A stretch of 64,000 bases of DNA from Bacteroidales bacterium UBA3630 (GCA_002373995.1 DFLB01000048.1:10686-74685), one strand, 5' to 3'. Counted from the first letter of the stretch, positions 34,407 through 43,383 are shown. Notes: generated by a model not told the origin, from the letters alone. A program made the numbers and translations.

Positions 34407-35267
34407 TTAACGATAAAGGAGTTTTCTTGCTTTGCGAACCAGCTTCTTGTATTCCAGCAGGACTGCGTCGGTATTGCGTTTATGCATAATTCTCAGCATC
34501 AGTAGCTGAAGCTCTTGTTTGAGTACTGACAGGGGTGACCACTGCTGCATCCACGGTTTCTTCTCGCTGGCATAATGTATGATGGCCACCGACTTGGGAT
34601 CGGTTACATCGTTGTTGTAATGATAACCCAGTTTTTCTTCAAAGTAATGGGCGTAATAGGACATGACGCCATATTTCTCACCCATGTCCAATTCGGGATG
34701 ATTAGGCCAGTCGGAGTAGTAGGTCTGTAGAATGCTCATGTCGCCTAAGGCGCCTTTGTTTTCTATCACGGTTGGAATTACCTTCATAAATTCCTCGACC
34801 ATGCCCTGCTTAGGAACAATGGTTAGGATACCTGCAGAGAGGTCAACCCAGCTTTCATTGCCGGGATAACTTTTGCCGGCAATCATGGCAGCCATGTGCG
34901 GCATGTCGAACAACCGGTCGAGAGACTGAAGTATATAGATGTCAGTATCAATATATACAATCTTATCAAACTGAGTTTGTTCGAACACCAGAAGCTTGTC
35001 ATAACATTGGTTCCCGCGGAGATTCCCGCTTTTGGTGTTGTTGTCGATTAACACCTGAGGAACCGTTACAGGTTTGGAATACTCAATAATATTGATACCT
35101 TCCTTCTTCAGATTTGCCACCTCTTTGGGTCTTTCCTGAATAAGTTTCGTAGGCAACATCGCATAGAAGGGAATCTTTGTGCCGGTATCGCGTAGGCAGA
35201 GCCATGTGGCCATCAAGCCCTCCAAGTAGTTGGCCGTATTGCAGAAGGTAACGTATGCATATTTCAT
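34407..35267 (-). CDS. Glycosyltransferase family 8-like
   Basis: Protein of 286 residues related to glycogenin/galactinol-synthase type GT8 enzymes. It starts KYAYVTFCNTANYLEGLMATWLCL, has the metal-binding DxD in DKIVYIDTDIYILQ (about 100-110), a FNAG-like segment (DLSAGILTIVP) and the terminal IIHYASEKKPW motif, a variant of the HxxGxxKPW block. It ends in a basic helix. A gap of 134 bases follows before the next gene, with no recognisable feature. Confidence 0.85.
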   Translation of the reverse strand: MKYAYVTFCNTANYLEGLMATWLCLRDTGTKIPFYAMLPTKLIQERPKEVANLKKEGINIIEYSKPVTVPQVLIDNNTKSGNLRGNQCYDKLLVFEQTQFDKIVYIDTDIYILQSLDRLFDMPHMAAMIAGKSYPGNESWVDLSAGILTIVPKQGMVEEFMKVIPTVIENKGALGDMSILQTYYSDWPNHPELDMGEKYGVMSYYAHYFEEKLGYHYNNDVTDPKSVAIIHYASEKKPWMQQWSPLSVLKQELQLLMLRIMHKRNTDAVLLEYKKLVRKARKLLYR

Positions 35268-35291
35268 AATCTATAATTATGTTAAAATATA

Positions 35292-36011
35292 TTATATTTG
35301 TCGCAGTTCGATGCGCGGCATTAAAAATGGGTTGACTCCTTGGCGTACAGTGCCACCCCATGCACAGAGGGCTGTTAAAAAGGGTTGGTGTTCCACAATA
35401 GAGAGCGTATCTGCATTATATGCTCCGTGTGGGTAGGAAAAGTGGAGGACAGCATGTCCAAGAAGGGATTCCAGGCTCTGACAGGATTTGGATATTTCTC
35501 TTTGTTGTTCCTCTGGTGATAAGGTATCAAGACGGGGATGGCTGACGGTGTGGGCACCGATGGTGCAGAGGGGGTCTGCATCCAGTATTTTGAGAGATTC
35601 GGTATTGATTCCCAGATGTTCGCCTGGGTACCACCACATGGGGAGGCGGTTGTCTATGAAACCAGTGGTAACATAGACGGCGAAGGGGACTTCGAGACGT
35701 TTCAGCAGGGGATAGGCAATGTCGTAGTTGTCCTGGTAGCCGTCGTCGAAGGTGAGACAGACGTTTTTTTTAGTTGATAGCGAATGGTGTGTCGTGAGTA
35801 GCGATGACAGTTCGTCAATGGATATGAAAGTGTATCCCTTCTGACGATAGTCACTGATGGTTTGTTCCAAAAAGTTGGGTGTAACCTCCAGCTCACGCTG
35901 CGAGTGGCTGTCGCTGCGCTGCTCAACCACTCGGTGCAGCATCAAAATGCTACTCAACATGGGGTGGGTGAGGTTGTGGAGCTTTCTATATATAACACAT
36001 CTATTGCCCAT
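35292..36011 (-). CDS. Polysaccharide deacetylase (NodB-like)
   Basis: Carbohydrate esterase 4 family protein of 239 residues. The catalytic-base and metal motif VCLTFDDGYQDNYD is at about 83-96, the second metal motif HTVSHPRL follows at about 152, and FSYPHGAYNADT supplies the conserved Arg/Tyr-region loop. No signal peptide is evident. It would remove N-acetyl groups from a precursor sugar or attach to the membrane peripherally. It follows the acyltransferase gene after two bases. Confidence 0.9.
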   Translation of the reverse strand: MGNRCVIYRKLHNLTHPMLSSILMLHRVVEQRSDSHSQRELEVTPNFLEQTISDYRQKGYTFISIDELSSLLTTHHSLSTKKNVCLTFDDGYQDNYDIAYPLLKRLEVPFAVYVTTGFIDNRLPMWWYPGEHLGINTESLKILDADPLCTIGAHTVSHPRLDTLSPEEQQREISKSCQSLESLLGHAVLHFSYPHGAYNADTLSIVEHQPFLTALCAWGGTVRQGVNPFLMPRIELRQI

Positions 36012-36013
36012 TA

Positions 36014-37033
36014 TTAGGAGCAGATATATCGAATTATAGGGATTTTTCTCAAGCCTTTTATTGTGAGAATGCTTGCAATAAAGACGATAATTGTAAACAA
36101 TGGTATACTGATCACAACAGGTAATTGTCCATAGAAATGCGGCCGAAAAAACAGTTTAATAAAAAAGAGATGAATTAAGTAAACTCCGAATAAATCATCT
36201 ATAATTAGATCTATTTTACGTATGTATTTCCGCTCCTCATATTTTGCAATAATATTCTTCATCAAACAGAAGACGATTATTGACATTATAATTACTATTG
36301 GGTTTAAATATTGGAAAGCAATATCAACATTTGGTGCGTATGTTGCCGCAATAAATATTAAAACAGAAAAAAACAAGAATAACACTAACCAAATACTTGT
36401 TTTGATATGAAAGTCAGTTTTTGAAAGTACGTGCCCAAGAATCATGTACCCGCTATAACCTACCACCATTTCCATTTTCAAATATCCGATCCCTTGAAGT
36501 ATAAAACTATTGGGAATAGATGTAAAAACAGACCATGCAAACCATAATATCAAAAAATATTTTGTGATTTTTTCATTACTTGTAATCACTTTTAACAAAG
36601 GCAAAATGGCGTATAATCCAATAACCATTGGAAGATACCATAGATGATATGGATTTTCAAATGGGTATTTGAGAACATCAATTATGCTAATTATTTTTAC
36701 TGGTGCGTGTACAATGGCATGCAAAACAGGATCAAATATCCAATAATAAATTGCCATCCACGAGATAAGAGCAATGAATAATCGTAAGATGTATTTTTTA
36801 TAGAGGGAAGAAATTGTGATTTGTTTTTCTCTTCTCAAGAATATTGAGCCGCTTATCATTACGAAAATAGGAACACACCAACGACATATACTATCATAAG
36901 CCAATCCAATAGTGTATGACGTATGTGTCGAGCAAGAACCCATTGCCGAACACGAGATATGCAACATTATTACGGCTATAGTTGCAATCAAACGCAAGTA
37001 ATCTAAATATAAAACTTTGGATTGCGTCTTCAT
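36014..37033 (-). CDS. Acyltransferase family 3 (OafA-like)
   Basis: Integral membrane O-acyltransferase of 339 residues with about ten transmembrane segments. The N-terminus KVLYLDYLRLIATIAVIMLHIS carries the family's R and H residues (LDYLRLIA, IMLHIS). The sequence is strongly AT-rich compared with genes on either side, indicating acquisition from another source. It likely O-acetylates the glycan, a second acylation route besides the MBOAT pair. Confidence 0.9.
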   Translation of the reverse strand: MKTQSKVLYLDYLRLIATIAVIMLHISCSAMGSCSTHTSYTIGLAYDSICRWCVPIFVMISGSIFLRREKQITISSLYKKYILRLFIALISWMAIYYWIFDPVLHAIVHAPVKIISIIDVLKYPFENPYHLWYLPMVIGLYAILPLLKVITSNEKITKYFLILWFAWSVFTSIPNSFILQGIGYLKMEMVVGYSGYMILGHVLSKTDFHIKTSIWLVLFLFFSVLIFIAATYAPNVDIAFQYLNPIVIIMSIIVFCLMKNIIAKYEERKYIRKIDLIIDDLFGVYLIHLFFIKLFFRPHFYGQLPVVISIPLFTIIVFIASILTIKGLRKIPIIRYICS

Positions 37034-37046
37034 GTAATTCTATTGC

Positions 37047-38060
37047 TCATTTTGCTTTTTGCAAGAAACACTTGACAACGATTTTTATTCGATTCTTGCC
37101 GGGAAGAGTGGAATAGAGTCCGCTGGCGAGAAGATTGATGAGTGCAATGGGTGTATACCGGGTGCGGAAGTATCTGTGTTCCACATACTCCAAGACCCCG
37201 TAGCCGATATGGGATTTGAAATTACGCCGCAGGGCATCGCTGTCGTAGTGACCCGCAGTGTTGCAGCTGACGAGGAGCCTGGCGAACCGCTTCATCTCCT
37301 CAATCTCCCCCTTGCTCTCCATCTTTCCGGGTACGAAGCGCTCAAGGAAATATCGCTTCTCTTCGTCGTCGAAATCGGGATTGAGCCACTCCAACATCTT
37401 CAACCTCACCTCGTTGCTCTTCATCACCTGTGCCTCGCGCCGCGAGGTGGAAATCTGCGTGGCGTGGGTGCGGTAGTGGAAGAGGGTGCGCTGCACGTTG
37501 TAGACCTGCGTGACGCGGTACACGTCGGCCCACATCATATAATCTTCTGCCGGGAAAGCCTCGGTGCTGTAGCGCAGGTGGTTGTCGGCCATGATGGCGC
37601 GACGGAACACCGGCACGATGACCGTGCAGCCAAACAGCATCTGGGCTTTCGAGTCCTCGTGCCACTCGGGAAACCTCACCAGCGAGCTCCTCGCGCCGAA
37701 AAACTGGAACCCGAAGCTGCAAACCCCCACCTCGGGGTGGCTGTCGAGCACCTTGACGCCGGTCTCCAACCAGTCGGGCTCCGCGATGTCGTCGCCGTCC
37801 ATGCGCGCCACCAGCTCGCTCCCGATGAGGTCAAGCCCGCGGTTCAAGTTCTCAGAGAGCCCCACATTATTGGGAAAAGACGCCACGCGGATGCGCGGGT
37901 CATCAATGCCCCTCACCACCTCAAGCGTCTCATCCGTCGAAGCATCGTCCACCACCAGCAGCTCAAAGTCGCGGTAGCTCTGTCGGAGTACGCTCCGGAC
38001 AGCCTCCTCCACCCACGGCCCCACATTATATGTCGGCATCAGCACCGTTACTCTCGCCAT
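37047..38060 (-). CDS. Glycosyltransferase family 2
   Basis: GT-A enzyme of 337 residues starting MARVTVLMPTYNVGPWVEEAVRSVL, with LLVVDDASTDET, NVGLSENLNRGLDLIGSELVARMDGDD as NRG and DxDD motifs, and EAFPAEDYMMWADVYRV as the acceptor-side ED motif. GC-rich, unlike the AT-rich genes beside it. The plus-strand frame of similar length over the same bases is a shadow of this codon usage. Confidence 0.93.
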   Translation of the reverse strand: MARVTVLMPTYNVGPWVEEAVRSVLRQSYRDFELLVVDDASTDETLEVVRGIDDPRIRVASFPNNVGLSENLNRGLDLIGSELVARMDGDDIAEPDWLETGVKVLDSHPEVGVCSFGFQFFGARSSLVRFPEWHEDSKAQMLFGCTVIVPVFRRAIMADNHLRYSTEAFPAEDYMMWADVYRVTQVYNVQRTLFHYRTHATQISTSRREAQVMKSNEVRLKMLEWLNPDFDDEEKRYFLERFVPGKMESKGEIEEMKRFARLLVSCNTAGHYDSDALRRNFKSHIGYGVLEYVEHRYFRTRYTPIALINLLASGLYSTLPGKNRIKIVVKCFLQKAK

Positions 38061-38073
38061 ATCCTTGTTTATG

Positions 38074-38105
38074 TCTCAATCAGATTTTAAAAGATTATAA
38101 AAGAA
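38074..38105 (-). repeat. 32-bp inverted repeat, downstream flank of GxxExxY gene 2
   Basis: Its last base is immediately before the stop codon of the GxxExxY gene. Its reverse complement matches 38498-38529 at 27 of 32 positions and 38586-38617 at 30 of 32 positions. The core on the plus strand is CAATCAGATT. Confidence 0.92.
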
Positions 38106-38495
38106 TTATTCGTGGTAGTTGACGTTTGTGATTCTGTTTATCTCATGCCCGATGCGGAGACTTTCACTGTTGAAATTGATGAGATATCCAATGGGTTTAT
38201 TGGCTAATTTGAGATATGTCTGCAACTGCTTGAAGTGTACTTTTTCTAATGAGGACACTGATTTTAGTTCAAGGACAACTTCATTTTCTACCAAAATATC
38301 CATTCGGAAACCAACTCCGAGATTATAGCCATCATATATTACTTCCAGCGGAACCTCCTCTTCTGCTAACAGACACTCATTGTCCAATTCAATCATTAAG
38401 GCCTTTTGGTATACAGATTCCAGCAATCCAGGTCCAAGTTTGGAATGAACCTTCAACGCACATCCAATGATTGTATAGGTTAATTCGTTGTCCAT
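38106..38495 (-). CDS. GxxExxY protein (PD-(D/E)XK-like), copy 2
   Basis: Protein of 129 residues of the same family as the gene at 28372, but well diverged from it and AT-rich. Motifs: GPGLLESVYQKAL, the nuclease-like FRMDILVENEVVLELKSV, and HFKQLQTYLKLANKPIGYLINFNS. Start at 38495 (MDNELTY) is preferred because upstream codons run into a repeat. An inverted-repeat copy abuts the stop codon and another lies two bases before the start codon, so the gene occupies the whole space between the repeats. Function unknown. Confidence 0.9.
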   Translation of the reverse strand: MDNELTYTIIGCALKVHSKLGPGLLESVYQKALMIELDNECLLAEEEVPLEVIYDGYNLGVGFRMDILVENEVVLELKSVSSLEKVHFKQLQTYLKLANKPIGYLINFNSESLRIGHEINRITNVNYHE

Positions 38496-38497
38496 GA

Positions 38498-38529
38498 TTC
38501 TTTTGAGATCCTTTAAAATCTGATTGAAA
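38498..38529 (+). repeat. 32-bp inverted repeat, upstream flank of GxxExxY gene 2
   Basis: Lies two bases upstream of the GxxExxY start and matches the reverse complement of 38074-38105 at 27 of 32 positions. It begins TTCTTTT and ends ATCTGATTGAAA. Confidence 0.85.
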
Positions 38530-38585
38530 TACAAAATAGTGTTTAAGCGAATAATGACAAGAGATAGAATCTATAGGGGATGTGT

Positions 38586-38617
38586 TTCTTTTACAATCTT
38601 TTACAATCTGATTGAGA
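38586..38617 (+). repeat. Third copy of the 32-bp repeat
   Basis: Same orientation as 38498-38529 and a better match (30 of 32) to the reverse complement of 38074-38105. It contains the stop codon that ends the glycosyltransferase-tail remnant next to it. Confidence 0.9.
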
Positions 38618-38737
38618 AAAAATCTGATTGATTGCGCGCAGCGCCTTCTTGATGTTCTTCTTGACCCTGTAGTATAACCAGTAGAAGGAGCTGTATTTGA
38701 AGCCGCGCCGGAGGCTGAAGCCTATCCGTTGCCACCA
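38591..38737 (-). pseudogene. Remnant of a glycosyltransferase C-terminus
   Basis: A 48-codon open stretch reads WWQRIGFSLRRGFKYSSFYW then LYYRVKKNIKKALRAINQ and stops inside the repeat at 38586. The Arg/Lys/aromatic pattern resembles the basic C-terminal helix of the locus's glycosyltransferases. There is no start or catalytic domain; the HAD-like gene ends six bases upstream. Best read as a decayed end left after recombination at the repeat. Confidence 0.5.
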
Positions 38738-38743
38738 TTATAT

Positions 38744-40396
38744 TTATTGGGGTAATTTATAATGTAGTCTATATAACCATGAGGGAAGAGTCCATGCCAT
38801 AGAACCTCTTCTCCATGATAGCCCCTTCTTCCGTCTTAAAATGTCCAATAGGGATAGTTTTTCAATAAATGGTTGTAATTTGGAGGTGTATTCGTTTCGA
38901 ACATGAAAGTCTGTCAATGCCGCTAAGTAGTTCTTCTCTGGATAAACTAGAAAGCGAGATAGCGTGGGTAAAGCTATTTGATTCATGCAGTCGTCGGCGT
39001 GTTCATGTAAATGGAGTTTTATAAAGGCTTCTGTATAGCGTAAGATGAGGCTTTCCCGGATACGGACAACCTCGTTTGTGTTTTTGGTCGAGCAATCTTC
39101 TTCGTCTGGTAAATTAGAGAAAATCGGGTAAGTGTTCTCATCTTGAAATATATTGTATCCTATTGTTTTAGGCTCTTTATGTATGGAAAAGAACATCTCG
39201 AGTAATATCCCTAGTGAAGACAGCGCTCGAGTAGGTATATTGGCATGATTATTATATACTGAGTTTATTTCGCAGTAGTAAGGCGGCATGTTAGGCATAG
39301 CTGTTCCTGTGCAAAACATCTCGAAGAAATAGCCATATACAGGATTAAATTCGTATTTCTGCAGTAGACTATTTATGTATTTCAAAGATTTGCCAGTTGT
39401 ACGCATGTCGACAATTGCTACAGATTCTGATTGTGTGGCTAGTCCGACATGCTTGAAATACGAAAGCACATCTTTTTCGTCACTATCGTATAATGCTTGT
39501 CGAGAAATATATAAATAATGTACCGTAATGTCCTGAAATAAATGATTGATTTGATTAGCAATTTCAAAAGCAGTTCTGGAATCACGAGCGCAAAAGTACA
39601 AATGTGTTATGCCATGCAATCTTGCGTGGTTGAAAATTCGACAGACAAAAGAGACTAAAAGAGGTGCAATTATATCAAGAGTAATGGCAGTCTGGCTAGT
39701 TTCTACTTCAGAAAGAGCAATGGAACGAGATAAACCCGCCAAAATGGGGCCAAGTTGGAATTGTGTACAGATGGTGGTGTCCATCCATTTTTTTTGGTAT
39801 AGGGAGTAGCCTGACTTAATCTGTGTGCTTTTTATACCGTATTTGTGTGGTATAATAACGTCACTTTGCAAATTGTCACCGTAGTGGTGCCATTTCTTAA
39901 ATCTTAAACTCTCCTTTTGAGCGATATATGAGAATAACTCACCAGACGACTTAGTCTTTTTGATTTCATTAGATACGTATAACTTATCCCCATCTTTCCA
40001 GAATCCCCATTTCGCCAGTTGCTTGCGTAAAAATGAACCTGGGAGATACATGTCTGAGATGAAAATAATCCGGTGGCCTTTTATCCTACATTGATTGACG
40101 AGGGCAAGTATTTTTTTTGATGGTTTAAGTAGACTATCTTCAATTGATAATTCGTTTTCAATTAACTTATTGACAGGGAGAAGATGTTCATGGGAAAACT
40201 CTATGTTGGTATATATGGATTGTAAGTTATTATGAGATTCCGCATTTATACGGGCAATAATAAATTCATGTCTAATAGCGTAAGATACTGGACAAGAAAA
40301 GGCTTCTGATGCCAAGATGTCAAATAGGGCTGAAGATGGCCCACAAGAACGGATTAGGCAGGTGTCGAAGATGTCGAAGGATGAGGTGTAGTTCAT
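38744..40396 (-). CDS. HAD-like hydrolase domain protein of a glycan locus
   Basis: Protein of 550 residues. It begins with HAD motif I (SFDIFDTCLIR, residues 6-16), motif II at about 125 (IIFISDMYLPG), a Lys-containing segment (SNEIKKTKSSGELF) and motif IV (WHHYGDNLQSDVIIP, about 178). The second half (residues about 240-550) is a separate domain with LYFCARDSRTAFEIANQI and VAIVDMRTTGKSLKYINSL, a layout seen in HAD proteins of capsule and LPS loci. Its target is unknown. AT-rich compared with the GT2 gene upstream, whose start region it overlaps by four bases. Confidence 0.78.
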   Translation of the reverse strand: MNYTSSFDIFDTCLIRSCGPSSALFDILASEAFSCPVSYAIRHEFIIARINAESHNNLQSIYTNIEFSHEHLLPVNKLIENELSIEDSLLKPSKKILALVNQCRIKGHRIIFISDMYLPGSFLRKQLAKWGFWKDGDKLYVSNEIKKTKSSGELFSYIAQKESLRFKKWHHYGDNLQSDVIIPHKYGIKSTQIKSGYSLYQKKWMDTTICTQFQLGPILAGLSRSIALSEVETSQTAITLDIIAPLLVSFVCRIFNHARLHGITHLYFCARDSRTAFEIANQINHLFQDITVHYLYISRQALYDSDEKDVLSYFKHVGLATQSESVAIVDMRTTGKSLKYINSLLQKYEFNPVYGYFFEMFCTGTAMPNMPPYYCEINSVYNNHANIPTRALSSLGILLEMFFSIHKEPKTIGYNIFQDENTYPIFSNLPDEEDCSTKNTNEVVRIRESLILRYTEAFIKLHLHEHADDCMNQIALPTLSRFLVYPEKNYLAALTDFHVRNEYTSKLQPFIEKLSLLDILRRKKGLSWRRGSMAWTLPSWLYRLHYKLPQ

Positions 40397-41289
40397 TTTT
40401 GATTATATAGGCACCAAATATGGCACATTCTTCTTTTTATTTTACCAAGGAATTTTTGGGGACGAAGGTGGAACCAGTAGAAGGCTGCAAAACCTGTTCC
40501 ACGAAGGAAGGTGAATTTTAGGCGAGGAATGCCGTGCAGGTTGTCGGCGATGGAGTTGTAAAGTTTTCGCTGCAGGTCGGGGTGGGGGGCGAGGGCGTGG
40601 TCGAAGTCGTCGAAGTATCGCAACCGCATCTCCACCAACTTTTGCGCAATCTCCTTTTTGCGGGAGAGGGTGAGGGTGTCGTCGCCGACGCCAGTGTAGT
40701 AAAGTACTTTGTATATCTTGCCTATAGGGTAGCGCTGCCAGATGCGCACCCAGTAGTCATAGTCCTCGACCAGGAAAAGCGTGGTGTCGTAGTCGCCCAC
40801 GGTCTTCAGCACCTCGTGGCGGTACATGAAGGCGTAGCAGACGCAGTTGTAGAGTGGAAGGTGCACCTGGGGGTCGGGGTGGTGGACTTCGTAGAGCTGT
40901 TCGCCTGTGGCGAGGCTGAAGGCGGCGTAGCAGGCCGTGACGAGCCCTTTGTCGGGGTTGGCGTCCAGGTAGGCCACGAACTCTTCGAGCATCGTAGGCG
41001 CCATGCGGTTGTCGTGCGAAGTCCAGGTGAGGTACTTGCCTTTTGCCTCACGGAATCCCCGGTTCAGCGCTCCGGGCAGCTTGAGGTTGACCTCGTTGTT
41101 GACGATACGGATGCGCCTGTCGCGGGAGGCATAGCCCTGCATGATCTCCAATGAGTTGTCTTTGGAACAGTCGTTGACAATGATGAGTTCCCAGTCAGTA
41201 AACGTCTGCCCCACGACGCTGTCGATAGACTGCGCCAGAAACCCCGCCCCGTTATAGCAAGGCAGTACGATGGAGACTATTGGAGACAT
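40393..41289 (-). CDS. Glycosyltransferase family 2
   Basis: GT-A enzyme of 298 residues: VSIVLPCYNGAGFLAQSIDSVV, IIVNDCSKDNS, NLKLPGALNRGFREAKGKYLTWTSHDN. The usual DxDD is replaced by TSHDN, a change seen in several GT2 capsule enzymes that keep a single Asp. FLVEDYDYWVRIWQRYP supplies the acceptor-side ED motif. GC-rich; located between the AT-rich HAD-like and galactofuranosyltransferase genes. Confidence 0.92.
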   Translation of the reverse strand: MSPIVSIVLPCYNGAGFLAQSIDSVVGQTFTDWELIIVNDCSKDNSLEIMQGYASRDRRIRIVNNEVNLKLPGALNRGFREAKGKYLTWTSHDNRMAPTMLEEFVAYLDANPDKGLVTACYAAFSLATGEQLYEVHHPDPQVHLPLYNCVCYAFMYRHEVLKTVGDYDTTLFLVEDYDYWVRIWQRYPIGKIYKVLYYTGVGDDTLTLSRKKEIAQKLVEMRLRYFDDFDHALAPHPDLQRKLYNSIADNLHGIPRLKFTFLRGTGFAAFYWFHLRPQKFLGKIKRRMCHIWCLYNQK

Positions 41290-41293
41290 GTTT

Positions 41294-42238
41294 TTAGCTA
41301 TTCTTTACAGACCATCCGGGTTTGTAGACAGGATGTTTGCCCATGCGATGAAGCCATGCGTCGCGAATGGCAATCCAAACGAGTTTCTCGTATGGGGTTT
41401 TGTCTTTCCCTTTAAGGTGTCGTTTGAGGGCGGATTTGAACCGTTTCCTTGCCACTTTGGGGAAGTGTTTTTTCATCATGACCATCTCGTTGCGGTTGCT
41501 ATAGTAGTCTCCCCATGTGGCGGCAATGGTACTGTCAGTTACTTGTTCTTTCACCTGACCCACTTTTTTTATGTCGTGGGTTATTCTGATATCCGGGACG
41601 CAGATGATATCGCCGTAATGTTGTAGCCGCAGACTGTGTTCGGAGTCGTCGTTGTAGATAAAGAATTTGGGGTTGATCAAACCGACTTCTTTGAGAGCAC
41701 AAACATTAAGGAATGGGCCGACATACGAGAGGAAGTCGATTTTGAAGAAGGGTTTCTGATACTCTTCGAGGGTTGAAGCATCCCATATAAAATGGTTGTT
41801 GGGCGTTATGGTATAGTGGCTACGATGTGAAATGTCGATGTTGCCATCCGGGGTAAGCACGGCAGCGCAAATGGCAGAATATTTGTCTATGGGATGTTGT
41901 TCGGAGAAAAGGAGGAATTTTTCTATCAGATCGGGCTCGGGATAGGCATCGTCGTCGGCGATGAAGATCCAATCGGGTTGCAGGGAAACGGCTTTTTTCT
42001 CGCCGACATAAAATCCGCCGGCACCTCCAAGATTATCGTTGGTGTGAATGATAATTTTATTGAATGGAGTGTCAGTCTTTTCCCATTCCTTCAGATACTC
42101 TTCGGTCCCGTCGGAACTATGGTTGTTCACAACTATAAGGTTCCGGAATTGAATGGTTTGGTTTTGGTAGCATTCAAGAGTTTTCTTAAGTTTGGAAAGC
42201 CTGTTGTAAGTGACTATAACGACATCTATGTTCATCAT
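41294..42238 (-). CDS. Galactofuranosyltransferase-like GT2 (GlfT2-type)
   Basis: GT2 enzyme of 314 residues with NIDVVIVTYNRLSKLKKTLEC, VVNNHSSDGTEEYL, NLGGAGGFYVGEKKA and the catalytic WIFIADDDAYPE. The NLGGAGGF and DDDAYPE pattern is the one found in GlfT2-like and WbbL-like enzymes. It is two bases downstream of glf, whose product UDP-galactofuranose is the likely donor. The final basic region KRHLKGKDKTPYEKLVWIAIRDAWLHR suggests membrane association. Confidence 0.87.
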   Translation of the reverse strand: MMNIDVVIVTYNRLSKLKKTLECYQNQTIQFRNLIVVNNHSSDGTEEYLKEWEKTDTPFNKIIIHTNDNLGGAGGFYVGEKKAVSLQPDWIFIADDDAYPEPDLIEKFLLFSEQHPIDKYSAICAAVLTPDGNIDISHRSHYTITPNNHFIWDASTLEEYQKPFFKIDFLSYVGPFLNVCALKEVGLINPKFFIYNDDSEHSLRLQHYGDIICVPDIRITHDIKKVGQVKEQVTDSTIAATWGDYYSNRNEMVMMKKHFPKVARKRFKSALKRHLKGKDKTPYEKLVWIAIRDAWLHRMGKHPVYKPGWSVKNS

Positions 42239-42240
42239 AT

Positions 42241-43383
42241 TTATTGTTTTGATAGTGTTTTATAAGCGGACATGGCTTGCTCTATGGTTGGAGCCATATC
42301 ATAGTAGCGGTATTCTGCCAACCGCCCTCCGAGAAGGATATCGGGTCTTTGGGCGGCAAGGGCTTTGTATTCTTCGTAGAGACGGCTGTTGCGTTCGTCA
42401 TTGATGGGGTAGTAGGGCTCGATGCCGGGATGCCATTCGGTACTGTACTCTTTGGATATTACAGTATGAGGACATCTGGCAACGTCGTCTCCAAACATTT
42501 CGAAATGTTTGTGTTCGATAATCCGCGTATAGGCAACGCCGGCATCGGTGTAGTTCACAACGGCATTGCCTTGATAGTTTGGAATGTTGAGGGACTCTTG
42601 CTCGAACCGTACCGACCGGTATTCAAGGTGGCCAAGTTGATAGTTGAAAAATTCGTCTATCTGTCCTGTATAAACGATTTTATCAGCTAGATTCTCCCAA
42701 TGGCTGCGATTGTCGAAGAAGTCTGTGTTTGTAATTGCTTCAACACTGGCCAAAAGGCCTTCGATTAGTTTGTTGTACCCACCAATAGGGATTCCTTGAT
42801 AGCGGTCGTTGAAATAGTTGTTGTCAAACACGAAGCGTACAGGTAGCCGTTTAATAATAAATGCAGGCAGTTCTGTACATTTTCTCCCCCATTGTTTCTC
42901 GGTGTAGCCTTTGATGAGGGTTTCGTAGATGTCTGTTCCGACAAGCATTAGTGCTTGCTCCTCTAGATTGCGCGGTGCGGCGATGCCTTCGTTGCTCAGA
43001 CGACGGCGAATTTCGTTCCGTTGCTGTTCTATTATATGTTGCGCTTCTTCAGGTGTGTTGATATTCCACATCTGGTGGAAGGTGTTCATGTTGAAGGGAA
43101 GATTGAACAATCTCCCTTTGAAATTTGCGATGGGTGAATTGGTATAGCGATTGAAGTCTACGAAGGAGTTTACAAAGTCCCACACCTTTTTGTTGTTGGT
43201 ATGAAAAATGTGAGCGCCATACTTGTGAACGTTGACGCCGTCAATGTTTTCGCAGTATATATTCCCACCCAGATGAGGTCGTTTGTCAATAACAAGGACC
43301 CGTTTTCCATCCTGTTTCACTAAATGGGCGAAGGTGGCCCCATAGAGACCAGAACCGACGATTAGAAAATCATATTCTTTCAT
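42241..43383 (-). CDS. glf: UDP-galactopyranose mutase
   Basis: FAD enzyme converting UDP-galactopyranose to UDP-galactofuranose; 380 residues, standard length. Start at 43383 gives MKEYDFLIVGSGLYGATFAHL with the FAD-binding GxGxxG, then VIDKRPHLGGNIYCENIDGVNVHKYGAHIFHTNN. RFVFDNNYFNDRYQGIPIGGYNKLIEGLL and the late active-site block NYTDAGVAYTRIIEHKHFE are present. A longer upstream frame overlaps the preceding gene and is rejected. With the next gene it indicates galactofuranose in the polymer. Confidence 0.97.
   Translation of the reverse strand: MKEYDFLIVGSGLYGATFAHLVKQDGKRVLVIDKRPHLGGNIYCENIDGVNVHKYGAHIFHTNNKKVWDFVNSFVDFNRYTNSPIANFKGRLFNLPFNMNTFHQMWNINTPEEAQHIIEQQRNEIRRRLSNEGIAAPRNLEEQALMLVGTDIYETLIKGYTEKQWGRKCTELPAFIIKRLPVRFVFDNNYFNDRYQGIPIGGYNKLIEGLLASVEAITNTDFFDNRSHWENLADKIVYTGQIDEFFNYQLGHLEYRSVRFEQESLNIPNYQGNAVVNYTDAGVAYTRIIEHKHFEMFGDDVARCPHTVISKEYSTEWHPGIEPYYPINDERNSRLYEEYKALAAQRPDILLGGRLAEYRYYDMAPTIEQAMSAYKTLSKQ

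Noticed and set aside
37059..38090. Plus-strand frame of 343 codons
   Set aside because: Antisense to a GT2 gene with all its motifs intact on the minus strand.
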